The notes under the pieces: model-generated | Told to the model about the DNA's origin: nothing | The model's input: only the letters and a program-made list of their open reading frames with translations | The model's database searches: none | Program-made: the position numbers and the translations under genes | Source: a virus | Reading direction: 5' to 3' (one strand) | Length of the DNA: 46,618 bases | IMG/VR virus record: IMGVR_UViG_3300042542_004384 | Location: 1 to 46,618 of that record | Shown: positions 26,531-34,120 of the stretch, piece after piece | How the letters are laid out: every line of letters begins with the position of its first letter | How positions within the stretch are numbered: the stretch's first letter is position 1

Positions 26531-27930
26531 TTTTCACCTCTTTTTGCTGCTGCAAAATCGGGATTTGTTTCAGTTGATGGAAAATCACTTGAAAAACTAT
26601 CTTTTGCAACTTCAAGAATCGTTTCATATTTTAAGTTTATATCTATGACATGTCTAACGCCAATGATTAAATACTTACCTGAGTTGAATAAACTCTTTTC
26701 ACTTTTATTTTCTTTTTTCGTACCGTCTTTTGATATGTTTGATGGTAAAATTACTTCGATAATTTTACCGACTGATAATTGCGGATCACCAGTAACCAAT
26801 AGTCTCACTCTAGAATATGAAGCAAGTTTTATCTGTGCAGTTCTAAATGGTATAAAAACTTCTGCCATGATATCGTTTGCGACACCGGACGGATCATTTT
26901 TATACCATTCCGCAAATCTTACTCTAAAATTAGAATTAACTGTTTTGAAAACTCCATCATAATTTTCATTTGGCTTTTTACCTAGTCTATTTTCTATAGA
27001 ACCAATTATCGGTGAGTTGTTTAGAGTGTTTGTTGAATTGAAATATTTTGTGTAGTCGAAAGTCACATCTTTATAATCTTGTGTGAGTGTGTTCACCACT
27101 CTTACTTTGTTTGCGAGTACGCCGCCACTGACTGCATATAGAGAATCAAATGTATCCAAATATTTGTATGACTTTATGTTATTGAATGATCTTGTTAATT
27201 CAGTTGTTTTATTGAAAAGGCCGGCATTATTCGGATTATAGGAATATTCAGAATAAGGCACTTTTTCGTATAATTTTTGAAGAGAAAGAAAATTAAAACC
27301 ATCTTGATTTTCATAGAATAAGTAGTCGGCACCTTCTTTACCAAGTGGTTGTGCAACGTTGATGAGCCAGTTTATGGCTTCAAAAGGTTTTTTGTTCGGC
27401 ACAATTAGATCATATAGTCCATCAGAATCATCAACATTAATTCTTTTTTCTGGTATTTTCAAATAGTTTTTCAATATATCTTTAATGATCTCACTTATTT
27501 GTTTATTCTTATAAGATTTTAGTACTCGGATTTGTTCCGAAAGAAATAATTCTTCAGAACAGAAATGCAATGTATACATTTCTGTGTTATTATTTTCTAG
27601 TGTTCTTTCACCAACTCTGTATACTCTGAAATAACGATAAAATTCTGCTTTATTATTAATACTTTCGTTTTTATTGAATACTAATTTGATGTATTCATTG
27701 CCGCAAAGCTTTAAACCTTCAATTAACGAGATGGAATCTCTTATGAGTATGTGACCAGATGTACTGCAATTGAAAATGTCTTCGAAATAAGATATTTCGA
27801 TCATCATTGTTTTCAAACTGAATGTCTGAACAGGCGTTATTAGATTAATTTCCGATAACGCATAGCTATCTATTACTTTCGTGCCTTCGAAAGTATCCTT
27901 TACATTATCGAGTTCAACATAATTAGACAT
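26527..27930 (-). CDS. 27: Baseplate hub protein gp27-like
   Basis: A 467-aa protein from ATG at 27930 (MSNYVELDNVKDTFEG). A GTG 12 bases upstream could also be used but has a poorer signal and overlaps gp53. The N-terminal part (LKTMMIEISYFEDIFNCSTS, GHILIRDSISLIEGL, GNEYIKLVF) is the hub tube domain seen in gp27 of aquatic T4-like phages. A middle segment (KPFEAINWLINVAQPLGKEG) and the C-terminus (GDPQLSVGKIIEVILPSN, SGKYLIIGVRHVIDINLKYE) match the second tube domain and the phage late-control pattern. The hub trimer continues the tail tube into the baseplate and carries the spike. T4 gp27 is 391 aa. Confidence 0.85.
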   Translation of the reverse strand: MSNYVELDNVKDTFEGTKVIDSYALSEINLITPVQTFSLKTMMIEISYFEDIFNCSTSGHILIRDSISLIEGLKLCGNEYIKLVFNKNESINNKAEFYRYFRVYRVGERTLENNNTEMYTLHFCSEELFLSEQIRVLKSYKNKQISEIIKDILKNYLKIPEKRINVDDSDGLYDLIVPNKKPFEAINWLINVAQPLGKEGADYLFYENQDGFNFLSLQKLYEKVPYSEYSYNPNNAGLFNKTTELTRSFNNIKSYKYLDTFDSLYAVSGGVLANKVRVVNTLTQDYKDVTFDYTKYFNSTNTLNNSPIIGSIENRLGKKPNENYDGVFKTVNSNFRVRFAEWYKNDPSGVANDIMAEVFIPFRTAQIKLASYSRVRLLVTGDPQLSVGKIIEVILPSNISKDGTKKENKSEKSLFNSGKYLIIGVRHVIDINLKYETILEVAKDSFSSDFPSTETNPDFAAAKRGEK

Positions 27931-27934
27931 AAAA

Positions 27935-28564
27935 TTAAACACCCATTACTGTCTGAAATACTTTTTCAAAACGCGGCACATAAGAAGAATTTAACAATTT
28001 AATAATTCTTTTGTTTTCATTCTTTTCATATTCGTTTTCAAAAATTGTTACAATTCTTTTTGATATTTCTACTTTGCAACTATAATCACCAATTTTAAAC
28101 GTTTGTGTCGATGATGATAATGAGTTGTACGCACTCTGTGTTAAATTTGTATATATTGTATTTTCAGTTAAATTATCTAAATTTGTCGTTTTTGTTATTT
28201 TCTGATAAGCGTATACAGTAACATTTGTGTATTCAAATGGCGTCATTGAAACGGATTCCGCCTCGACTTTGTATTTTTCATTAATGTAATCTAGAAATTG
28301 TTCCTGTCTTAGTGGCCAATCCCAGAGTGGGTCGAGAATATTGTTTGAATATAAAACAATCCAATAACGATACGGACTATTGTAATATTTTTCGGCGACT
28401 ATCTCTGGTGTATCACTATCTTGTATAGAATATTGATAGAATAACATAGGATTGTTTTGAAATTCTTCGAGCAAAGTTGCTCTTGTAAGAATGTTTGTCA
28501 AAACAATTGAATTTCCATTTTGATCTGGTGTTACAACCTTTGGTAATGAATTGAAATAGAACAT
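27935..28564 (-). CDS. 53: Baseplate wedge protein gp53
   Basis: A 209-aa protein. The conserved gp53 pattern is clear: FQNNPMLFYQYSIQDSDTPE, IVAEKYYNSPYRYWIVLYSN, NILDPLWDWPLRQEQFLDYI, corresponding to PEELANAIYGNPQLYWVLLM and DPYYGW in T4 gp53 (196 aa). This region is a LysM-like fold. gp53 clamps neighbouring wedges around the hub. The start is joined to the gp48 stop by TAATG and four bases separate its stop from the gp27 ATG. Confidence 0.9.
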   Translation of the reverse strand: MFYFNSLPKVVTPDQNGNSIVLTNILTRATLLEEFQNNPMLFYQYSIQDSDTPEIVAEKYYNSPYRYWIVLYSNNILDPLWDWPLRQEQFLDYINEKYKVEAESVSMTPFEYTNVTVYAYQKITKTTNLDNLTENTIYTNLTQSAYNSLSSSTQTFKIGDYSCKVEISKRIVTIFENEYEKNENKRIIKLLNSSYVPRFEKVFQTVMGV

Positions 28565-29652
28565 TAGTAACCTTCTTCGATGCGATTTTTGTCAATAATG
28601 AATATTTCTCTAAATTGCATTGTTAATGCAGTTTGTATAGCAGAACCATCATTAAAACTCGACCAACCGTTCGGTGAATAATCAACGTCAATTGATTCGA
28701 GTACACATTCACCGATTCTGTTCACATTTAAATTCTCTTCACCGTTAAATAAAAACTTAATTTTAAAAGTGTCTGGCACTCTCAAGAAAATTGATTGTTC
28801 TGTTACAAACCCAGGTTCAAATTTCGGTGCAGATGCCTTCTTAAATATTTTGATGATATTTTGAATTGCTGACGCTTCTGCTTGATTCTTCGGCGAAAGA
28901 ATGAAAGAGAATTGAAATGTTCTGAAGCTTACGTTTGAAAATAGAACTTGAAGTTGTGGGTTATCCGCATAACCCACGCTTGATAATGCAAAAGGTGTTA
29001 AGTTTGTACCTAAAGTATTATCAATTGCACCGGCAGCAAGTTTTCTGAAAAATGGATCATTTATAACGTTTTTTATTCTTTCCGCGGCACCTTGATTAGT
29101 TTTGAGTGAATCAACTATATTTGAACCTGCTTGAGCTAAAAATAATGGCTTACCAAGTGCCGCAGTCAAACTGTCATTTGAATATTGTGCGCTGTATTGG
29201 ACGTTCACTGTATCTGGTACATAAAGTGCGACAGTATCACCATCTTTTCTTTTTGGTCCAGTTCTGAGCGTAGAAATAAATTCTTCAAATAACTTTTCAG
29301 CTTGATCAAGTCCTTCTTTTGCTCTCATTGCAGCTTCTGCTGCGGCTTGAGTGGGTGTTAAATTAACAATGCGTTGCGCTTCATTGAATGCGGATCTTGC
29401 TGTTTGAACTGCTACTGTCCTGATTGAAATATCCGATTGGATACCTCTAGGTGCCGATTCAACTTGTTCTTGAACAGTGAAAGTAATTACATGCCCACGA
29501 TTTGATGCACCCAAATCTGATGGGAATTGGAAAATATTGTTTACGTACTTATTTTGATATAGATTTCTTAGTGGTCCGATTGGTGTACTACCAGTCGTAG
29601 GCACTCTTAGACCAGACACGATGACTGGTGTTGTAATTGAACTTTCTGCCAT
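28564..29652 (-). CDS. 48: Baseplate tail-tube cap protein gp48
   Basis: A 362-aa protein, close to the 364 aa of T4 gp48. The start is ATG at 29652 (MAESSITTPVIVSG); an open frame continues upstream to 29871 but would run across the divergent gp4 gene. Landmarks: FQFPSDLGASNRGHVITFTV, VALYVPDTVNVQYSAQYSND, NPQLQVLFSNVSFRTFQFSF, LSPKNQAEASAIQNIIKIFK, and VDYSPNGWSSFNDGSAIQTA near the end, all parts of the gp48/gp54 pattern. gp48 caps the hub and starts tail-tube polymerisation. An Ala/Glu-rich helical insert is present near residues 95-130. A late promoter (29688-29695) precedes it and it heads the long minus-strand operon. Confidence 0.9.
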   Translation of the reverse strand: MAESSITTPVIVSGLRVPTTGSTPIGPLRNLYQNKYVNNIFQFPSDLGASNRGHVITFTVQEQVESAPRGIQSDISIRTVAVQTARSAFNEAQRIVNLTPTQAAAEAAMRAKEGLDQAEKLFEEFISTLRTGPKRKDGDTVALYVPDTVNVQYSAQYSNDSLTAALGKPLFLAQAGSNIVDSLKTNQGAAERIKNVINDPFFRKLAAGAIDNTLGTNLTPFALSSVGYADNPQLQVLFSNVSFRTFQFSFILSPKNQAEASAIQNIIKIFKKASAPKFEPGFVTEQSIFLRVPDTFKIKFLFNGEENLNVNRIGECVLESIDVDYSPNGWSSFNDGSAIQTALTMQFREIFIIDKNRIEEGY

Positions 29653-29687
29653 GTTTTTATTCTCTAGAGGATGATGACATATATACT

Positions 29688-29695
29688 TATTTATA
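29688..29695 (-). promoter_or_regulatory. Late promoter for the baseplate operon
   Basis: A perfect TATAAATA on the minus strand, 35 bases from the gp48 ATG, leaving a leader of about 30 bases that carries a TAGAGA ribosome-binding candidate. The 65-base gap also holds the start region of the divergent gp4 gene, whose own signal is GGAA before the ATG at 29718. The co-activator gp33 encoded at 40338-40559 supports the use of such promoters. Confidence 0.7.
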
Positions 29696-29717
29696 TGTTT
29701 TGTTGGAAAGTTAAAAA

Positions 29718-30155
29718 ATGGCATATTCTGGAAAATTTTACCCTCAAAACCCAGGAAAATACAAAGGTGATTACAACAACATAATCTATCGTTCATCTTG
29801 GGAATGCAGAGTGATGAACTGGCTCGATAAAAATGAAAATATCGTTGAATGGGGCTCTGAAGAATTTTCAATACCGTATAAGTCTCCAGTTGATGGTAAA
29901 TTTCATCGTTATTACCCAGATTTCTTTGTAAGAGTTAAGCAAAAAGATGGTATAATCAGAGCAATGGTAATTGAAATAAAGCCAAAGAAACAAACAAAAC
30001 CCCCTCAAAAGAAAAAGAGAGTCACGAAACAATACATTCAAGAAGTTGTTACGTGGGGTATAAATGAAGCGAAATGGAAAGCAGCAACTGAATTTTGTAC
30101 AGACAGAGGATGGGCTTTCAAAGTTTTAACTGAAGATGATATAGCTTTCACATAA
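29718..30155 (+). CDS. 4: Head completion protein gp4
   Basis: A 145-aa protein nearly colinear with T4 gp4 (also called gp50): MAYSGKFYPQNPGKYKGDYN, NIIYRSSWECRVMNWLDKNE, EWGSEEFSIPYKSPVDGKFH, RYYPDFFVRV, and VIEIKPKKQT. The segment P67-D68 ... E86-I-K88 fits the PD-(D/E)xK nuclease-like fold (TnsA type) described for this family. gp4 acts after DNA packaging to make filled heads competent for joining to tails. It is the first gene of the plus-strand operon, divergent from gp48, and the FkbM fusion gene follows after 11 bases with its own GGAG signal. Confidence 0.95.
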   Translation: MAYSGKFYPQNPGKYKGDYNNIIYRSSWECRVMNWLDKNENIVEWGSEEFSIPYKSPVDGKFHRYYPDFFVRVKQKDGIIRAMVIEIKPKKQTKPPQKKKRVTKQYIQEVVTWGINEAKWKAATEFCTDRGWAFKVLTEDDIAFT

Positions 30156-30166
30156 TTGGAGATACT

Positions 30167-31939
30167 ATGATTAGATTGCATGTTCTTGCTGTGCCACACA
30201 CAGCATCTACGAAAGAATATACTGTGTGTGCTTTTACCCAGAAGGTAATTAACTTCTGTAAAATGTACAAAGAACAGGGTATGTACGTTATTCATTATGG
30301 TCATGAAGCATCAGATGTTATATGTGATGAACATGTAACTGTGACTACACAGAAACTTCTTGATGATGCATATGGCATATATGATTGGAAGAACCGAGGG
30401 CTTAAGTACGTCATGGGTGATATCGTACAGAGAACATTTAATGAAAATGCGATTCGTGCGATTGCAAAAAGAAAACAACCTGGCGATATCATACTTTGCT
30501 TTTTCGGCAATGCACAGCAAGCAGTTTGTGAAGCACACTCTGATTTGTTTTGCTGTGAACCGAGTATTGGTTATCCGTCAGCATTTGCGCCGTACAAAGT
30601 TTATGAATCATATGCAGTCATGCATGGGCTTCAGGGTCAATCGAAGATTTCAAACGCAGAGTATAAGTTCTATGATGTTGTAATACCTTCCGGCTTTGAT
30701 CTTTCCGAGTTTGAGTTCAGGGAGAAAAAAGAAGGTTACTTCTTAATGTGCGGGAGAATAATCTGGTCAAAAGGCGTTGATATTGCATCACAAGTATGCG
30801 AAAAATTGGGTATGAAACTTATTCTTGCCGGGACAACGAACGGACCAGAAGATTGCAATCTCGGCGATAAATGGCCTGATCACGTTGCGTATGTTGGTTA
30901 TGCTGATGTAGAAAAACGGAAGAAATTGATGGCTGGTGCAAATGCTCTTTTTTGCCCGACAATATACAATGAGCCATTTGGCTACGTAGCAATTGAAGCA
31001 ATGCTCTCTGGTACACCTGTAATCACGGTCGATTGGGGTGCGTTCACTGAGACTGTGCAGCACGGTGTAACTGGTTATCGCTGCCGTACTTTTGAACAGT
31101 TTCTCTGGGCGGCAAAGAACATTGACACAATCTCACCGCGAGCATGTAGAGAATGGGCTGAGAAGAATTACAGCTTTGAAAAAGTTGGTAAGATGTATAA
31201 AGAATATTTTCAGTCACTTCAAAATTTGAACGGCGGTGGCTGGTATACAGAAAACGAAGAGAGGCGAGAACTTGAATGGCTCACGAAAGAAGTGCCACAG
31301 ACACCGAAGACCTTCTCGAACATTCTTAATTTACTGAATCGTAACTTGAATGGAAAAATTAATTTTATACAAATCGGTGCAATGGACGGTGTTAAATTTG
31401 ATGATCTTCATTTGTATATCAAGAATTTTAATTGGTCTGGTTATCTTGTAGAACCATTACCAGAGAAATTCGATAAGTTGATGCAGAATTATCAAGATGT
31501 TGAAGGACTTTCTTTTGAATGTTCTGCGATTACAAACTTTGACGGTGAGGTAGAAATCTATACTGTTCCACAAGAGAAGATTGGGGATGGCACTGTACAA
31601 GAATGGGCAGAAGGTTGTTCAACACTTACGCCTAAAACACATATTGAGCATTTAGTTCCGCATATGGTTCCTCAAATAGTGAATGCCATGACATTCAATA
31701 CGTTCGCTAATAAATGGAATATACAGTCGAATGATATCGATTTTATACAAATCGATACTGAAGGTTCCGACTACGATATTATGCTTCAGATTATGGATTC
31801 GAATATTCGACCGAAACTATTCAAAATCGAAATTGCACACATTACATATACGAAAGCATTCTATATTCGCTGGCTTCTAGAGAAAGAAAACTATAAAACA
31901 TTCATCGACAACTATGATTTAGTCGCTTATAGGTTCTAA
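30167..31939 (+). CDS. Glycosyltransferase (GT4-like) fused to FkbM-family methyltransferase
   Basis: A 590-aa two-domain protein. Residues 1-385 fit a GT-B glycosyltransferase of the GT4 type: GRIIWSKGVDIASQVCEKLG near 196-215, then E269-PFGYVAI-E277-AML and SGTPVITVDWGAFTE, the conserved nucleotide-sugar motif. Residues about 398-590 are an FkbM-type methyltransferase: INFIQIGAMDGVKFDDLHLY, WSGYLVEPLPEKFDKLMQNY, DIDFIQIDTEGSDYDIMLQI. The gene follows gp4 with a GGAG signal 5 bases before the ATG. It looks by eye richer in G+C than its structural neighbours. The product might glycosylate and methylate a virion protein or alter a host surface glycan; substrates are unknown. No signal peptide is visible. 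Confidence 0.85.
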   Translation: MIRLHVLAVPHTASTKEYTVCAFTQKVINFCKMYKEQGMYVIHYGHEASDVICDEHVTVTTQKLLDDAYGIYDWKNRGLKYVMGDIVQRTFNENAIRAIAKRKQPGDIILCFFGNAQQAVCEAHSDLFCCEPSIGYPSAFAPYKVYESYAVMHGLQGQSKISNAEYKFYDVVIPSGFDLSEFEFREKKEGYFLMCGRIIWSKGVDIASQVCEKLGMKLILAGTTNGPEDCNLGDKWPDHVAYVGYADVEKRKKLMAGANALFCPTIYNEPFGYVAIEAMLSGTPVITVDWGAFTETVQHGVTGYRCRTFEQFLWAAKNIDTISPRACREWAEKNYSFEKVGKMYKEYFQSLQNLNGGGWYTENEERRELEWLTKEVPQTPKTFSNILNLLNRNLNGKINFIQIGAMDGVKFDDLHLYIKNFNWSGYLVEPLPEKFDKLMQNYQDVEGLSFECSAITNFDGEVEIYTVPQEKIGDGTVQEWAEGCSTLTPKTHIEHLVPHMVPQIVNAMTFNTFANKWNIQSNDIDFIQIDTEGSDYDIMLQIMDSNIRPKLFKIEIAHITYTKAFYIRWLLEKENYKTFIDNYDLVAYRF

Positions 31940-31947
31940 TATAAATA
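31940..31947 (+). promoter_or_regulatory. Candidate T4-type late promoter
   Basis: A perfect TATAAATA on the plus strand right after the stop of the fusion gene; its last base is 7 bases before the A of the ATG at 31954. As with gp25, a T4-like start would fall at the start codon and no ribosome-binding site is visible, so either the message is leaderless or the motif is fortuitous. Confidence 0.5.
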
Positions 31948-31953
31948 ATAACT

Positions 31954-32538
31954 ATGGGAACAAAATTAATAGAAATAACAAAAAAAAGGTCTGCTCTAGA
32001 TTATGCATTTTTATCTAGAGAGTCTTATGATTGGTTTCAAAAGGAAGTTAAGAAATTAAATTCGCCCATTGATTTGGCTAAAGAAATTGCAAAATTGCGT
32101 AGAAAAGCACCGTTTGAAGTTGGTGGTTTATATACTTATTTCTATGATCCGCTTCATAAAGATAAACTACCGTATTATGATACTTTTCCGCTTGTTATAC
32201 CTTTGTCTTTGTTGCCGGATGGTTTTATAGGTCTTAATCTGCATTACTTATCGCCGATGAAACGTGCTTTGTTTCTAGATAAACTCATTGATTTTGATCC
32301 ATATAGCACGAAGGATCAAAAGAAAAGAATAGATGTCGCTTACGATATGTTAAAGGCAACTAGTTCGATGAAAGAATATAAGCCGTGTCTTAAACGTTAT
32401 TTGAATACACAAATAAGATCGAGAATCATACCAATAAAAACAAGCGAATGGGAAACTGCATTGTTTTTACCAACTGCTAATTTCGTTGGTGCTAAAAATG
32501 CTGAAGTATACCGAGATTCAAACAAAAGGATGCGCTAA
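31954..32538 (+). CDS. Conserved T4-like virion assembly protein (possible gp2, DNA-end protector)
   Basis: A 194-aa basic protein. The central block VGGLYTYFYDPLHKDKLPYY, DTFPLVIPLSLLPDGFIGLN, LHYLSPMKRALFLDKL and the distal block KRYLNTQIRSRIIPIKTSEW, ETALFLPTANF recur in a conserved protein of aquatic T4-like phages. I recall it annotated in some of them as gp2-type DNA-end protector, but I cannot confirm that; in T4 genes 2 and 4 are close, which agrees with the present position. A TATAAATA motif directly precedes it. Its stop overlaps the next start (TAATG). Confidence 0.75.
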   Translation: MGTKLIEITKKRSALDYAFLSRESYDWFQKEVKKLNSPIDLAKEIAKLRRKAPFEVGGLYTYFYDPLHKDKLPYYDTFPLVIPLSLLPDGFIGLNLHYLSPMKRALFLDKLIDFDPYSTKDQKKRIDVAYDMLKATSSMKEYKPCLKRYLNTQIRSRIIPIKTSEWETALFLPTANFVGAKNAEVYRDSNKRMR

Positions 32539-33185
32539 TGGCAAAAGGTTCAATATCACAGTTTTTAACTAGCTTTAAAAACGAATTAGCCCGTCAAAAT
32601 CATTTTGAAGTTGACATAATGTTGCCTAGCGGCCTTTCGACCTATGGTGATTTTAGTCGTAGCAATTTAAACTTACGCTGTGAAGCAACTGAATTGCCAG
32701 GAAGAAGTTTGCTCACTGCGCCGATGAAAGTTTATGGTGTCGAAGAAAAATATCCATATTTGTCGAACTTCAATGATATAACACTAACTTTCATTGTCAC
32801 AGATACAATGATTGAAAAGAAAATATTTGAATCATGGATTAACTTCATACATCCGTCTTCTACTTTCAATTTTAAGTATAAGAATCAATATGCGACTGAA
32901 ATGAAAATTATACAGTATGATATGAGAAAAGAAGAATCATATAAAATTAAATTGTTAAATGCATATCCAATTGGAACGAATCAACTTGATCTGAACTGGA
33001 ATTCAGAGGGATATCATAAACTAACAGTTTCATTTGTTTATGATAAATGGGAAGATATGAGTGAAGCAAGTATTGATGCTCTTGATTTGGAAATTAGCAA
33101 TGAAAAATCAAATATTCCAAGTTTAACAAAAAATGAAATTGTTTATCGCGGTGAAACTTTTACAACACCAACAACAGCATTATAA
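32538..33185 (+). CDS. Tail-tube-fold protein (gp19 family; gp54-type role likely)
   Basis: A 215-aa protein of the T4 gp19 tail-tube family: NHFEVDIMLPSG, LRCEATELPGRSLLTAPMKV, FNDITLTFIVTDTMIEKKIF, ESWINFIHPSS, then LLNAYPIGTNQLDLNWNSEG and KLTVSFVYDKWED, matching in order the QCKATALPAG, DDWTVTVMND and LWPTNVGELQLDWDS blocks of T4 gp19. The major tube gene of T4-like phages normally lies beside gp18 and the head genes, outside this window, so this copy probably acts at the baseplate-tube junction as gp54 does. An additional C-terminal tail of about 40 residues is present. An AAGGA signal overlaps the end of the preceding gene. Confidence 0.85.
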   Translation: MAKGSISQFLTSFKNELARQNHFEVDIMLPSGLSTYGDFSRSNLNLRCEATELPGRSLLTAPMKVYGVEEKYPYLSNFNDITLTFIVTDTMIEKKIFESWINFIHPSSTFNFKYKNQYATEMKIIQYDMRKEESYKIKLLNAYPIGTNQLDLNWNSEGYHKLTVSFVYDKWEDMSEASIDALDLEISNEKSNIPSLTKNEIVYRGETFTTPTTAL

Positions 33186-33200
33186 AATGAGGTTTAATTT

Positions 33201-33926
33201 ATGCCATTACCAAAGATTGATACACCAATATATGATTTGACATTACCACTATCGAACAAAAAGATTCGATATAGACCTTTCTTAGTGAAAGAACAGAAAA
33301 ATCTATTGATGGCCATTGAGTCTGATGACCAAGAATCAATTCAAGAAAACATCAAACAAATTCTAAGAAACTGTACTCTTACAGAAGACATTGACATCGA
33401 TGATCTTCCTGTTATAGATATTGAATATTATTTCATTAATCTTCGAGCAAAATCTGTCGGTGAAGTTATCGAAAATAAATATCGTTGTGAAGCAATTGTT
33501 GATGATAAAAAATGCAATAACGTCATGGAAACAACGATCAATTTACTTGACATCAAAGTTGATGGATTAGTTAAAGATAACGATGTAATTCAACTGAATG
33601 ATAAGATTTCAGTGAAGATGCGATATCCTAAATTTTCTGTTCTCAAGTCTGTTAAAGATATGAACAAGATGGCGGATATTGCAATGAAAATGGTTGCTGA
33701 GTCAATTGAATATATTTACGATGGTGAGCAATTTTATTATTCGAGAGAAGCAACAGAAAAAGAACTTCTTGAATTCGTAGAATCATTGAACCAAAAACAG
33801 TTTGAAAAGATAGAAAAGTTTTTCGATTCTTTGCCTAAGCTGCAAAGAAAAGTGCAAATGACATGTTCAAAATGTGGTTTTCAACACAACTTTGATATAG
33901 AAGGACTAGAAAATTTTTTCGGTTAA
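33201..33926 (+). CDS. 26: Baseplate hub / tail-assembly chaperone gp26
   Basis: A 241-aa protein with the gp26 pattern: PLPKIDTPIYDLTLPLSNKK, IRYRPFLVKEQKNLLMAIES, then DIEYYFINLRAKSVGEVIEN, a middle block KMRYPKFSVLKSV, and EKELLEFVESLNQKQFEKIE, with the end GLENFFG. Four cysteines (C96, C105, C222, C225; CSKCGFQH) could bind zinc. The start has GAGG upstream. T4 gp26 is 208 aa. The gene stands after a tail-tube gene and before tape-measure candidates, the usual place of tail-assembly chaperones, and its 3' end has a strong slippery sequence leading to a longer product. Confidence 0.88.
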   Translation: MPLPKIDTPIYDLTLPLSNKKIRYRPFLVKEQKNLLMAIESDDQESIQENIKQILRNCTLTEDIDIDDLPVIDIEYYFINLRAKSVGEVIENKYRCEAIVDDKKCNNVMETTINLLDIKVDGLVKDNDVIQLNDKISVKMRYPKFSVLKSVKDMNKMADIAMKMVAESIEYIYDGEQFYYSREATEKELLEFVESLNQKQFEKIEKFFDSLPKLQRKVQMTCSKCGFQHNFDIEGLENFFG

Positions 33927-34120
33927 TATTTCGTCATGATAACCTGCAAAATTATTATAGAACTAATTTTGCGTTGATGCAACATCATAAGTATTCTTTG
34001 ACAGAATTAGAATCAATGATGCCGTGGGAAAGAGATATATACGTTTCATTATTAATACAGCATATTGAAGAGGAAAATGAGAAGATAAAACAATTAAACA
34101 ATCAAAGAAGAAGTAAATGA
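33201..34120 (+). CDS. Probable -1 frameshift product of gp26 with gp51-like extension (306 aa)
   Basis: At 33911-33920 the zero-frame codons GAA AAT TTT TTC contain two overlapping slippery heptamers (A-AAT-TTT and T-TTT-TTC). A -1 slip continues through an open frame of 66 codons to TGA at 34118-34120, which overlaps the next ATG as ATGA. The extension is protein-like: RHDNLQNYYRTNFALMQHHK, YSLTELESMMPWERDIYVSL, LIQHIEEENEKIKQLNNQRR. This PWERDIYV pattern is what I recall from the short gp51-type partner of gp26. No ATG, GTG or TTG is available before its conserved N-terminal part; the first possible starts are the adjacent TTG/ATG at F-A-L-M. Location is -1 join(33201..33920, 33920..34120). 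Confidence 0.7.
33911..33920 (+). other. Slippery site for -1 frameshifting
   Basis: AAAATTTTTTC read in the zero frame as (GA)A AAT TTT TTC fits X-XXY-YYZ twice: A-AAT-TTT (33911-33917) and T-TTT-TTC (33914-33920). Either slip joins the gp26 frame to the downstream open frame. A perfect 9-bp hairpin lies at 33946-33972, 25 bases away, further than usual. Confidence 0.7.
33946..33972 (+). other. Inverted repeat (possible frameshift stimulator)
   Basis: GCAAAATTA and TAATTTTGC form a perfect 9-bp stem around a 9-base loop (33955-33963), inside the frameshift extension. Its distance from the slippery site (25 bases) is longer than the usual 5-9, so a role is uncertain. Confidence 0.5.

Noticed and set aside
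29653-29871. Extended N-terminus of gp48
   Set aside because: The extra 73 residues overlap the divergent gp4 gene and the late promoter; the inner ATG gives the usual gp48 length.
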